A DNA stretch of 64,000 nucleotides from Imbricaverruca yamaguchii (taxonomy: Eukaryota; Arthropoda; Thecostraca; Neoverrucidae): NCBI GenBank assembly GCA_034440575.1, contig JAOTOL010001660.1:5729230-5793229 (forward strand). The letters are read 5' to 3'. Each line of letters starts with the position of its first letter. Position 1 is the stretch's first letter. A model generated the notes under the pieces. That model was not told the origin of the DNA and made no database searches. It was given only the letters and a program-made list of their open reading frames with translations. Positions 23,423 to 34,840 of this stretch are shown piece by piece. A program made the translations under genes and the position numbers.

Positions 23423-23470
23423 GTATGTGTGTGTATGTGTGTGCGTGTGTGTATGTGTACACACACATAT
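23392..23470. repeat. (TA)n/(TG)n microsatellite
   Basis: About 30 bp of alternating TA passes into TG/TATG-rich sequence and ends ACACACAT. Confidence 0.95.
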
Positions 23471-24084
23471 GGCTGAATGGCAAAATGATCTGACCTACCT
23501 TCGGGCGAAAGCGATGTCGGAGTTTGGGCCCACTCGTCTCTGGTTATAGTCCTCGGGAGACACTACCGGGATGGGCCCGACAACATTAATTGGTGGGAAT
23601 ATGCGGAACAAGAATCATTCTGAATCTTTAGCCTGGTGAGGCGCAACATTTGTATCTTCATAAATTACCGAAAATCATAAATTTACTTGTTAGTTGTTCA
23701 TTACTATTTACTGTGGAACGTAATTTGTCACTAGTGATTATTTCTCACAAGGTAATTTCTCCATTCTGTGTGATGTCGCAGGTGAAATCTGAAGTTTGTT
23801 AATGCTTCAAATTTTGTCAACAGACCATCCAGATGCCCGTCATAGCATTGCCACGCACGCACATAATCCTGCTCAGTTGTTTATCAACAACAATCAACTT
23901 CAATAACAATCAGTCTTCAATAATCAGCAAACAATCTTGTTCACCTGCGTAACACTTGAAATTCTGAAGGCTCTCCCGCCTCAGCAGCTGACACCGGGAA
24001 AGATATCCCTGGCTGACAAACCTGAGGGGATCGCTGAACATTCGGCTCACTCTGTCTTGGGCCTGACGTCCAACTGCCGGCCAC
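23471..24084. other. No gene recognised
   Basis: Unique DNA leading into the 68-bp array. No frame or structured repeat of note. Confidence 0.45.
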
Positions 24085-25962
24085 ACATCGTGGCCATACT
24101 CACTACAGGTGGAACATGGTACACTGTCACAAGGAGAGCAGGCACCAGTTACACACCGTGGCCATGCTCGCTACAGGTGGAACATGGTGCACTGTCACAA
24201 GGAGAGCAGGCACCAGTTACACACCGTGGCCATGCTCGCTACAGGTGGAACATGGTGCACTGTCACAGTGTGAGCATGTACCAGCCACACACCGTGGCCA
24301 TGCTCGCTACAGGTGGAACATGGTGCACTGTCACAGTGTGAGCAGGCACCAGCCACACACTGTGGCCATGCTCGCTACAGGTGGAACATGGTGCACTGTC
24401 ACAGTGTGAGCAGGCACCAGCCACACACTGTGGCCATGCTCGCTACATGTGGAACATGGTGCACTGTCACAGTGTGAGCAGGCACCAGTTACACACTGTG
24501 GCCATGCTCGCTACAGGTGGAACATGGTGCACTGTCACAGTGTGAGCAGGCACCAGCCACACACCGTGGCCATGCTCGCTACAGGTATGGAACATGGTTG
24601 CAGTGTGAGCAGGCACCAGCCACACACCGTGGCATACTCACTACAGGTAGAACATGGTGCACTGTCACAGTGTGAGCATGTACCAGCCACACACCGTGGC
24701 CATACTCACTACAGGTGGAACATGGTGCACTGTCACAGTGTGAGCAGGCACCAGCCACACACTGTGGCCATGCTCGCTACATGTGGAACATGGTGCACTG
24801 TCACAGTGTGAGCAGGCACCAGCCACACACCGTGGCCATGCTCACTACAGGTGGAACATGGTGCACTGTCACAGTGTGAGCAGGCACCAGTTACACACCG
24901 TGGCCATGCTCACTACAGGTGGAACATGGTGCACTGTCACAGTGTGAGCATGTACCAGCCACACACCGTGGCCATACTCACTACAGGTAGAACATGGTGC
25001 ACTGTCACAGTGTGAGCATGTACCAGCCACACACCGTGGCCATACTCACTACAGGTAGAACATGGTGCACTGTCACAGTGTGAGCATGTACCAGCCACAC
25101 ACCGTGGCCATGCTCGCTACAGGTGGAACATGGTGCACTGTCACAGTGTGAGCAGGCACCAGCCACACACCGTGGCCATGCTCGCTACATGTGGAACATG
25201 GTGCACTGTCACAGTGTGAGCAGGCACCAGCCACACACCGTGGCCATACTCACTACAGGTGGAACATGGTGCACTGTCACAGTGTGAGCATGTACCAGCC
25301 ACACACTGTGGCCATGCTCGCTACAGGTGGAACATGGTGCACTGTCACAGTGTGAGCATGTACCAGCCACACACCGTGGCCATACTCACTACAGGTAGAA
25401 CATGGTGCACTGTCACAGTGTGAGCATGTACCAGCCACACACTGTGGCCATGCTCGCTACAGGTGGAACATGGTGCACTGTCACAGTGTGAGCATGTACC
25501 AGCCACACACTGTGGCCATGCTCGCTACAGGTGGAACATGGTGCACTGTCACAGTGTGAGCAGGCACCAGCCACACACTGTGGCCATGCTCGCTACAGGT
25601 GGAACATGGTGCACTGTCACAGTGTGAGCAGGCACCAGTCACACACCGTGGCCATGCTCACTACAGGTGGAACATGGTACACTGTCACAAGGAGAGCAGG
25701 CACCAGCCACACACCGTGGCCATGCTCGCTACAGGTAGAACATGGTGCACTGTCACAGTGTGAGCAGGCACCAGCCACACACCGTGGCCATGCTCGCTAC
25801 AGGTAGAACATGGTGCACTGTCACAGTGTGAGCATGTACCAGCCACACACCGTGGCCATACTCACTACAGGTGGAACATGGTACACTGTCACAAGGAGAG
25901 CAGGCACCAGCCACACACTGTGGCCATGCTCGCTACATGTGGAACATGGTCCACTGTCACAA
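24085..25962. repeat. 68-bp satellite, about 27 copies
   Basis: The unit begins GGCCATGCTCGCTACAGGTG and continues GAACATGGTGCACTGTCACA, then GTGTGAGCAGGCACCAGCCA, CACACCGT. Recurrence of GGCCATGCTCG at 24,160 and 24,228 gives the 68-bp period. Variant types occur in runs: AAGGAGAGCAGG at both ends of the array, GTGTGAGCATGTACC in the middle. Confidence 0.95.
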
Positions 25963-26125
25963 GGTGATGGTGGTTATTGGTTTTACGACACGCCGACCGT
26001 TGAGTCATATAGCGTCGCAAATCTCTTACGCCGATTGGTTGCGGGCGAAGGGAAGCGACAGGTGAGACTTGAACCTGCAATCTTTCGATTGTGAGACGGG
26101 AAACTTATCCATAGACTACTCATTT
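25963..26125 (-). mobile_element. tRNA-derived SINE inserted into the 68-bp satellite, with 12-bp TSD
   Basis: The satellite segment CCACTGTCACAA occurs at 25951-25962 and again at 26126-26137, so the insertion is bounded exactly and is 163 bp long. On the minus strand the head reads GAGTAGTCTATGGATAAGTT and GCAGGTTCAAGTCTCACC (B box). The body CCAATCGGCGTAAGAGATTT follows and the tail ends AATAACCACCATCACC. It is the same family as the copy at 42,079-42,235. Confidence 0.92.
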
Positions 26126-26609
26126 CCACTGTCACAATGGGAGCAGGCGCTACCCACGTGCCATAGCCCAAGGAGCACAATGTGGGCGGAACATGGTGCA
26201 ATGTGGGCGGAACATGGCTGTGGGCGGAACATGGCTGTGGGCGGAACATGGTGCACTGTCACAAGGTGAGCAGGTGCCAGCTACATACCATGGCCATGCT
26301 CGCTACAGGTGGAACATGGTACACTGTCACATGCTTCGACACACTAAAAATTGCTGAAAGAATTGTGGATTTGATGGTAATTTTGCAGTTGAAAGAATTA
26401 GGATTTAATACAACTATGTAATGTATTCCGGATGTATGCGGATTGGATTTACAAACTTTTTTTTCTAAGCTATAAAAGGACTTTAATTGTCCTTCGCTAT
26501 ATTTCTTATTGTTATGGGGCAGCTTGACCCATAAATGAAATCGCCCAATATTTTTGGTTATATTAACAATTAAATACATAGATTACTAACGAAAGAACTC
26601 GATTTTAGA
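26126..26609. repeat. Residual, diverged satellite units then unique DNA
   Basis: After the SINE the satellite resumes in degraded form: TGGGCGGAACATGG(C/T) mini-units at about 26,180-26,250, then one good unit to about 26,330. From 26,335 to 26,609 the DNA is unique and AT-rich with no gene. Confidence 0.7.
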
Positions 26610-27230
26610 CACCCGGCTTACCTCCACAGAAGCTACGGACACAGCTCGAGAGAGACCCCGGACACTTCTATAAGAGGTCCAGGCATACCTCCACGGAGCC
26701 TCGAAAACACCTCCAACGAGCCCCAGACACACCTCCACAGAGGCTAAGAACACACCTCTATATAGGGTCCAGGGACACCTCCACAGATCCTCAAGCACAT
26801 CTCCACAGAGGCCCGAACATACCTCCACAGAGCCTCGAGCACACCTTCACAGAGCTCCAGACACACCTCCACAGAGGCCCGGATACACCTCCACAGAGGC
26901 CCAGACACACCTCCACAGAGGCCCGGACACACCTCCACAGAGGCCCGGACACACCTCCACAGAGGCCCAGACACACCTCCACAGAGACCCGGACACACCT
27001 CCACAGAGGCCCGGACACACCTCCACAGAGGCCCGGACACACCTCCACACAGGCCCGGACACACCTCCACAGAGGCCCAGACACACCTCCACAGAGGTCC
27101 GGACACACCTCCACAGAGGTCCGGACACACCTCCACAGAGGTCCGGACACACCTCCACACAGGCCCGGACACACCTCCACACAGGCCCGGACACACCTCC
27201 ACAGAGGCCCGGACACACGTCCAGAGACCC
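26610..27230. repeat. 22-bp minisatellite (ACACCTCCACAGAGGCCCGG AC)
   Basis: About twenty-seven copies, degenerate on the left and nearly identical from about 26,880. The 22-bp unit opens three minus-strand frames with the same 22-residue peptide repeat (VSGPLWRCVRASVEVCPGLC). None of these is a supported gene. Confidence 0.92.
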
Positions 27231-27690
27231 TGGGGGTGGGACGCACCTCTCGACAGAGCGCTCGGTGTCGTCCGGGTCCCGTCACGGGCAGGTGCTGTTC
27301 GGGACGCTGTCTGTCGAGTCTGTAGAGTCTGTAGAGTCTGTAGAGTCAGATGCGTTTGTCGAGTCTATCGGGTCTGTCGAGTCTGTCGGGTCTGTCGAGT
27401 CTGTCGAGCGCTGTCTGGAGCTGTCGAGTCTGTCGAGTCTGTCGAGTCTATCGAATCTGTCGAGTCTGTCGAGTCCGTCGAATCCGTCGAGAGCTGTCGA
27501 GAGCTGTCCAGTCTGTCGATAGCTGTAGTATCTGTCTAGTCCGTCGAGTCTGTCGAGTCTGTCGAGTCCATCTAGTCTGTCGAGAGCTATCGAGAGCTGT
27601 CGAGAGCTGTCGAGAGCTGTCGAGTCTGTCGAGTCTGTCGAATCTGTCGAATCTGCCGAGTCTGTCTGGTCCGTCGAGTCTGTCCAGTTG
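27231..27690. repeat. 9-bp repeat (TGTCGAGTC) array
   Basis: From about 27,305 the sequence is built from TGTCGAGTC, TGTCGAGAGC and close variants. It gives Ser/Leu-rich plus-strand and Asp/Ser/Thr-rich minus-strand frames that are low complexity only. Confidence 0.9.
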
Positions 27691-28104
27691 TCGGGAGCTG
27701 CCCGACACTCGGATCCAGTTCGCCGTCCTGAAGCGCCAGTCCGCACGGCTGAAAGGACCACCGCCGCCGACGTCCACCCCAACCACAGCTCCGAGACGCG
27801 TGCACGCGAACTGGGCACAAAAGCCTCCCGGCTCCGGCGCCGCCCTCAAAACGCGCACCAACATGGCTGCGCGGCGGGCTCCGTGTGTGGCCTTTCACGC
27901 GCAAACAGCGGCTCTCAAACGCCATTACCATAAGCATTGTGCATTGACGAGCCGGGCCGGCCGACGACGGGGTGTAAATGGATCGGTGAAGCGGCGCGCC
28001 TGTCAGCCGGAGGCGCCCCAGTTCGCAGCGCGATTGGCCGCCGGCGGGGCGTGATTTGATTGGCTCTCGTTTGCCGGTGCCGGTGTACCGGCCGGCCGCG
28101 GCAG
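27691..28104. other. GC-rich unique island between two arrays
   Basis: CpG-dense, non-repetitive DNA with inverted CCAAT boxes (CGATTGGCCG at about 28,031 and TTGATTGGCT at about 28,056) and GCCATTACCATAAG near 27,921. Overlapping frames run through it on both strands without a recognisable domain. Possible promoter or enhancer. Confidence 0.35.
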
Positions 28105-31100
28105 ACGACGCTGATGTGAGGGTGGACTGAGGTGGGGCCCGACGCGAGGGTGGACTGAGGTGGGGCCCGACGCGAGGGTGGACTGAGGTGGGGCCTGACG
28201 CGAGGGTGGACTGAGGTGGGGCCTGACGCGAGGGTGGACTGAGGTGGGGCCTGACGCGAGGGTGGACTGAGGTGGGGCCTGATGCGAGGGTGGACTGAGG
28301 CGGAACCTAACGCGAGGGTGGACTGAGGTGGGGCCCGACGCGAGGGTGGACTGAGGTGGGGCCCGACGCGAGGGTGGACTGAGGTGGGGCCTGACGCGAG
28401 GGTGGACTGAGGTGGGGCCTGATGCGAGGGTGGACTGAGGCGGAACCTAACGCGAGGGTGGACTGAGGCGGAACCTAACGCGAGGGTGGACTGAGGTGGG
28501 GCCCGACGCGAGGGTGGACTGAGGTGGGGCCTCGTGCGAGGGTGGACTGAGGTAGGGCCTGACGCGAGGGCGAGGGTGGACTGAGGTAGAACCTGAGGTG
28601 AGGGTGGACTGAGGTGGGGCCTGGCGCGACGGTGGACTGAGGTGGGGCCTGATGCGAGGGTGGACTGAGGCGGAACCTAACGCGAGGGTGGACTGAGGTG
28701 GGGCCCGACGCGAGGGTGGACTGAGGTGGGGCCTGACGCGAGGGTGGACTGAGGTGGGGCCTGATGCGAGGGTGGACTGAGGCGGAACCTAACGCGAGGG
28801 TGGACTGAGGTGGGGCCCGACGCGAGGGTGGACCTGAGGTGGGGCCTCACGCGAGGGTGGACTGAGGTAGGGCCTGACGCGAGGGCGAGGGTGGACTGAG
28901 GTAGAACCTGAGGCGAGGGTGGACTGAGGTGGGGCCCGACGCGAGGGTGGACTGAGGTGGGACCTGACGCGAGGGTAGACTGAGGTGGGCCTGACGCGAG
29001 GGTGGACTGAGGTGGGGCCCGACGCGAGGGTGGACTGAGGTGGGGCCTGGCGCGACGGTGGACTGAGGTGGGGCCTGATGCGAGGGTGGACTGAGGCGGA
29101 ACCTAACGCGAGGGTGGACTGAGGTGGGGCCTGACGCGAGGGTGGACTGAGGTGGGGCCTGATGCGAGGGTGGACTGAGGTGGGGCCTGACGCGAGGGTG
29201 GACTGAGGTGGGGCCTGACGCGAGGGTGGACTGAGGTGGGGCCCGACGCGAGGGTGGACTGAGGTGGGGCCTGACGCGAGGGTGGACTGAGGTGGGGCCT
29301 GACGCGAGGGTGAGGGTGGACTGAGGTAGAACCTGAGGCGAGGGTGGACTGAGGTGGGGCCTGGCGCGACGGTGGACTGATGTGGGGTCCGATGCGAGGG
29401 TGGACTGAGGCGGAACTTAACGCGAGGGTGGACTGAGGTGGAGCCCGACGCGAGGGTGGACTGAGGTGGGGCCTGACGCGAGGGTGGACTGAGGTGGGGC
29501 CTGATGCGAGGGTGGACTGAGGCGGAACCTAACGCGAGGGTGGACTGAGGTGGGGCCTGACGTGAGGGTGGACTGAGGTAGGGCCTGACGCGAGGGTGGA
29601 CTGAGGTGGGCCTGACGCGAGGGTGGACTGAGGTGGGGCCTGACGCGAGGGTGGACTGAGGTGGGACCTGACGCGGGGGTGGACTGAGGTGGGGCCTGAC
29701 GCGAGGGTGGACTGAGGTGGGGCCTGACGCGAGGGTGGACTGAGGTGGGGCCTGACGCGACGGTGGACTGATGTGGGGTCCGATGCGAGGGTGGACTGAG
29801 GTGGGACCTGACGCGGGGGTGGACTGAGGTGGGACCTGACGCGGGGGTGGACTGAGGTGGGGCCTGACGCGAGGGTGGACTGAGGTGGGGCCTGACGCGA
29901 GGGTGGACTGAGGTGGGGCCTGACGCGACGGTGGACTGATGTGGGGTCCGATGCGAGGGTGGACTGAGGTGGAGCCCGACGCGAGGGTGGACTGAGGTGG
30001 GGCCTGACGCGAGGGTGGACTGAGGTGGGACCTGACGCGAGGGTGGACTGAGGTGGGGCCTGACGTGAGGGTGGACTGAGGTAGGGCCTGACGCGAGGGT
30101 GGACTGAGGTGGAGCCTGACGCGAGGGTGGACTGAGGTGGGACCTGACGCGGGGGTGGACTGAGGTGGGATCTGACGCGGGGGTGGACTGAGGTGGGGCC
30201 TGACGTGAGGGTGGACTGAGGTGGGGCCTGACGTGAGGGTGGACTGAGGTAGGGCCTGACGCGAGGGTGGACTGAGGTGGAGCCTGACGCGAGGGTGGAC
30301 TGAGGTGGGGCCTGACGTGAGGGTGGACTGAGGTAGGGCCTGACGCGAGGGTGGACTGAGGTGGAGCCCGACGCGAGGGTGGACTGAGGTGGGGCCTGAC
30401 GCGAGGGTGGACTGAGGTGGGACCAGACGCGGGGGTGGACTGAGGTGGGGCCTGACGTGAGGGTGGACTGAGGTGGGACCTGACGCGGGGGGTGGACTGA
30501 GGTGGGATCTGACGCGGGGGTGGACTGAGGTGGGGCCTGACGTGAGGGTGGACTGAGGTGGGGCCTGACGTGAGGGTGGACTGAGGTAGGGCCTGACGCG
30601 AGGGTGGACTGAGGTGGAGCCTGACGCGAGGGTGGACTGAGGTGGGGCCTGACGTGAGGGTGGACTGAGGTAGGGCCTGACGCGAGGGTGGACTGAGGTG
30701 GAGCCCGACGCGAGGGTGGACTGAGGTGGGGCCTGACGCGAGGGTGGACTGAGGTGGGACCAGACGCGGGGGTGGACTGAGGTGGGGCCTGACGTGAGGG
30801 TGGACTGAGGTGGGGCCTGACGCGAGGGTGGACTGAGGTAGAGCCTGACGCGAGGGTGGACTGAGGTGGGACCTGACGCGAGGGTGGACTGAAATGGGGC
30901 CTGACGCGAGGGCGAGGGTGGACTGAGGTGGGGCCTGACGCGAGGGTGGACTGAGGTGGGGCCTGACGCGAGGGTGGACTGAGGTGGGACCTGACGTGAG
31001 GGTGGACTGAGGCGGGGCCCGACGCGAGGGTGGACTGAGGTGGGGCCTGACGCGAGGGTGGACTGAGGTGGGGCCTGACGCGAGGGTGGACTGAGGTGGG

Positions 31101-31412
31101 ACCTGACGCGGGGGTGGACTGAGGTGGGGCCTGACGTGAGGGTGGACTGAGGTGGGACCTGACGCGGGGGTGGACTGAGGTGGGGCCTGACGTGAGGGTG
31201 GACTGAGGTGGGACCTGACGCGGGGGTGGACTGAGGTGGGGCCTGACGTGAGGGTGGACTGAGGCGGGGCCCGACGCGAGGGTAGACTGAGGTGGGACCT
31301 GACGTGAGGGTGGACTGAGGCGGGGCCCGACGCGAGGGTAGACTGAGGTGGGACCTGACGTGAGGGTGGACTGAGGTGGGGCCTGACGCGGGGGTGGACT
31401 GAGGTGGGACCT
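28105..31412. repeat. 28-bp minisatellite, 3.3 kb, with higher-order structure
   Basis: The unit is GGTGGACTGAGGTGGGGCCT GACGCGAG, present well over one hundred times with single-base variants (CGGAACCTAAC, GTAGAACCTGAG, GACGCGGGG, GACGTGAG). Variants recur in blocks: GGGATCTGACG at 30,167 and 30,504, and GACCAGACG at 30,421 and 30,758, are both exactly 337 bp apart, so a twelve-unit block was duplicated. Two long minus-strand frames (685 and 677 codons) result from the array and are not genes. Confidence 0.96.
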
Positions 31413-32092
31413 GACAGGGCAGTCGGCGCTGGGACCTGCCCGACAGGCGAACTGGCCGCAGGCGGAAACCTCAAGCGGTTGGGACGGTGATCCGGACCTC
31501 TCTGGAATGAAAGTTGCTGTCAACTTGGGGGCGGTCAGGGATGGGATGATTTTTAAATACATAGTAAGCCATTTGGAAAATATATTTAATTAGGACCATA
31601 GACTGTAGCAATTTAATCATTTTTCACATGGCGTATTTATTTTACACCTACGTGAACTGAGAAACTCGTCAGTAACTCAAAATAGTAGCCTGAAATCGGT
31701 TTTCTAAGCTTCTACGCAAGCAAATTAGTGACGCAGTGTTGTATGTTTGCTTCGATGCCTGTTGCCTTGCGAAGTGCATTGTGCGTCGTGGCATCGAACA
31801 ATTTGGAAGGTTGTTTGGTAATCCATCACCCTTCATCATAACCACAGAAACAACACCGAAATGAGTGTCAAAAGGGTATTTTACGCAATATTGCATACGA
31901 AAATGAGAAACACCACGAAAACACAATTAATATGAAAAACTGTGACATGAATGTGGCTCACAAACCACGTGAATTATACATGCACGTGCTTACTTAACAG
32001 GTGCGTCATCGCCTTCAGTTCATAGATGGCGTTACCAACCCCAGGGGACAAGAACGACTGCTATGTCACAGGAGTGAGTCCGTGACCGTCTC
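31413..32092. other. No gene recognised
   Basis: Unique, AT-richer DNA to the right of the big array. An 85-codon frame at 31,669-31,926 (minus) shows no domain. Confidence 0.45.
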
Positions 32093-32285
32093 CTCTTACA
32101 GGTGGGGGTCCTGACTACAGACATCCCAGCGGTGGCGACGCTCTTACAGGTGGGGTCATGACCCCAGAGATCCCAGCGACGGCGACGCTCTTACAGATGG
32201 GGTCATGACCCAAGAGATCCCAGCGACGGCTACGCTCTTACAGGTGGGGTCCTGACCTCAGGGATCCCGGCGATGGCGGTACGCC
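32093..32285. repeat. 47-bp tandem repeat, four copies
   Basis: CTCTTACAG recurs at 32,093, 32,141, 32,188 and 32,235, each followed by GTGGGGTC(C/A)TGAC and GATCCCAGCGACGGC. Confidence 0.92.
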
Positions 32286-32424
32286 ATCGTGTCTTACCAC
32301 CCATTTATCGGTGTCTTTTGTGTAAAGTGCTGCCAACGAGGTGCAATAGCTGCATATCAGCCAAGTCACTCTGTAATTGAGCCACTCGGCCACGTGAACA
32401 ATAGTTGTAGACAAGAATGAAATT

Positions 32425-32618
32425 GAAGTGAAGGGCGCTTTTCAGGCGTTCCAGAATCCTTTATTTTCTTCTGGCTACGTCACCAGTGTCCTAAAATTAC
32501 TTCACCATTAACTGTGTGGATGAAGAAAGAAGTTGCTTGGGAATAGTGAAATTTTGGAAGAAAATAAAGGATCGCCACTGAAGGAGTAAAAAAGCAGAAT
32601 GCCTTTCACTTCAGTCAC
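32425..32618. mobile_element. Imperfect long inverted repeat, MITE-like
   Basis: ATCCTTTATTTTCTTC at 32456-32471 is perfectly complementary to GAAGAAAATAAAGGAT at 32557-32572. Outside these, TTGAAGTGAAGGGC on the left and the reverse of GCCTTTCACTTCAG on the right extend the inverted similarity to about 190 bp. No target duplication was identified, so the element class is open. Confidence 0.6.
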
Positions 32619-33900
32619 ATGCATTTTACATTTTTTAGCAGTCGTGTGTATAATAACTGCCTACACATGTAGCAAAATGGTAAAAACCTAAGACAAGGAT
32701 GAAATACACAATTCCATTAACTGTGAATTTCCAGGCCGCATGGTCAATTATTTTACGCTGTACGTCACAGATCATGCAAATCCAAAACGAGTTGATGCAT
32801 TTCCATAGTTGAAAGCGCTCTTGACGAAAAATAATCCTTGCAACGAAACATGGAATCTACGCCGAATTGGCAGAGTTTTGAGCATATGTACTTCGTAACT
32901 CTTCAACAGTTGGTAATGGAGTAATCGCAAGTCACCTACTACATAGCTGTCTTTCACCGTTTGCCTAAGAGTTATATCTTAATAACTGTGGTGGAACCAG
33001 GGAACTGGAATTCGTTGAACTGGAATTCATGAATCGTGTGGTGGAACCAGGGTTCACGCAACAAGCTCTGCTTAGCAATAGGACCCTGACTCATGAAGCA
33101 ACAAGAACTCGGAGTATATTTATTTCGTTTTTTTTTTTAAATGCGTTTTACACATCCGGCATTCTGCTGGTGTACTCCAGGTATGAGATTACTGCGACAA
33201 AATGTGGCATGCATCCGCAGCAAACGAAATTGTATAATCGATTGACGTCGAAAGTGGCTCCGACGTAAATGACATCGTTTGCCGTGAATGCGCTGCTCAT
33301 AAAAGAGCTGCATAGACATGGGCGTCGGGTGGGGGCTAGTGGGCCGGACTAACGTCTGGTGCCGTTGCTCTCAAGCAAGCTCTGTAGGTACCTATGTTTA
33401 TCAAGTCCACCTTGGCTTAGATATCTCATTTGCAATTTCACCCATCCCGGTTCCATGCTTGGCTTGTGACATTATTGTACATTCAGGTGAAAATTGACTT
33501 GGATCATTTGGGAAGCTATGCATACTGAGGCTCAATGAGCTACTCTGCCTTGCTCCCTCCATCCGCCATCTTCCATCTCTACTGGATACGCCCGCCTCAT
33601 CTCAACGATTTTAAGAAAATCCCTGCACCACATGTTCAGAAGACGATCGCTCCGGCTTCCAGACGGTTTAGGGTACCTGTTCCCCTTCGATGTGCTCACA
33701 ACAACTCACAAATATCCTACAGTTGATTGGCACTATGGAGAGAGACGCCACCCGCTGAACTGGTAGCACACCTCCAGAAGTGCTTCCCAAGCAGTCCACA
33801 TAGACACCTCGGCTGTTTAAGATGATGAGATGAGAGCGACATGCGACTCGAGTCCGGGTCACGTATGTGCGGTGGACACGTGTCGACTCGATCTCCACAC
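32619..33900. other. No gene recognised
   Basis: Unique DNA with short open frames only. GTGGTGGAACCAGG is present twice close together (about 32,988 and 33,038) and GAACTGGAATTC twice at about 33,002-33,030, a small local duplication. Confidence 0.45.
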
Positions 33901-34840
33901 CCACCGTCCACAGGTTGGCCGAGCGGGCGCAGCGTCGACGCAGCCAGCGTCGCCGACCAGAGTGCCGCCGACATTTTCTTCGTCAAAACCGCGCCGAATA
34001 TTCATCGCTCGCCGGCGCGGCGGCTCTGAAGTGCACTAACTGTGCCTCGCCGGCATTAGCATTTGATTTAAAAGGACGACATCTCCGACCAGCCCTCGTC
34101 GAAATGCCAATGATTTCCAGTTCATTTGGGAAATAGTTTTACATAAAGGCGGCGGCGGCGGCTGCGTGCGCCCGGGTAATGCGATTTCGGCCAGCGATTC
34201 AGGCGGCCGCAGGGCCGCCATTACCGGCTGAGAGCGGCGTCGATCGACGGCAAATCGGCTGACCCCGCCACTGGCATTTGAATAACTCTATTGCCGGCGG
34301 ACAGATGAGCTCATTAGGGTGCGGCGCACAGCGGGGCGCCCGCGAGGCGGACATGGCCAACATGGCCAACACGGGCAACACGGGAAACATGGCGGACGGC
34401 GCCACAGCGGAACGCCCATGTGGCGGACATGGCCAACACAGCGGAGCGCCCACGTGGCGGACATGGCAAACATGGTCCACATGGCTAACACGGCCAGCAT
34501 GGCGGATGTCGCCGCACTGTAACATGGTTTGGAGGGCGTCATTCCCAGTCGCCCCGGGAAAGTTTGCCCGCCGGCGATGATTTCGGTCGAGTTGGGCGTT
34601 GATGTTGAGCGGCTCTGCCTATTTGCAAACTATTACCAATCATCAGGTTGTGACAGCCTTTTAGAGCGTTCTCAGCGGCCGCTGCGTCGCTCGCTGGAGC
34701 GTCTGATTTTCCGCGTCAACCGCCACCGAGCCGGCAACTGCGATAAAACTTCTGCCGCCGGCTTTACGTTGCCTTCCTTTTCAACGTCATCTTCTCGGCA
34801 AGTTTTAAGAGTCATCAAATAAAAGTTATCGGTACGGCTG
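33901..34840. other. GC-rich island(s), candidate regulatory DNA, with a short repeat inside
   Basis: Two non-repetitive CpG-rich blocks (about 33,901-34,335 and 34,560-34,840) flank a degenerate repeat of CATGGCCAACA/GGCGGACATGG at 34,345-34,505. The left block contains TAATGCGATTTCGGCC (34,177) and GAGCTCATTAGGG (34,306). The right block contains ATTACCAATCATCAGG (34,631). These carry homeodomain-type TAAT/ATTA cores in a GC-rich setting. The frames present show no domain. Confidence 0.35.

Noticed and set aside
24085..25962. Possible CRISPR-like array of regularly spaced repeats
   Set aside because: The full 68-bp unit is repeated without variable spacers. Eukaryotic satellite.
29417..31562. 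Two 680-codon minus-strand frames, Pro/Ser/His-rich
   Set aside because: Translation of the 28-bp minisatellite. Two frames carry the same 28-residue repeat offset by unit length.
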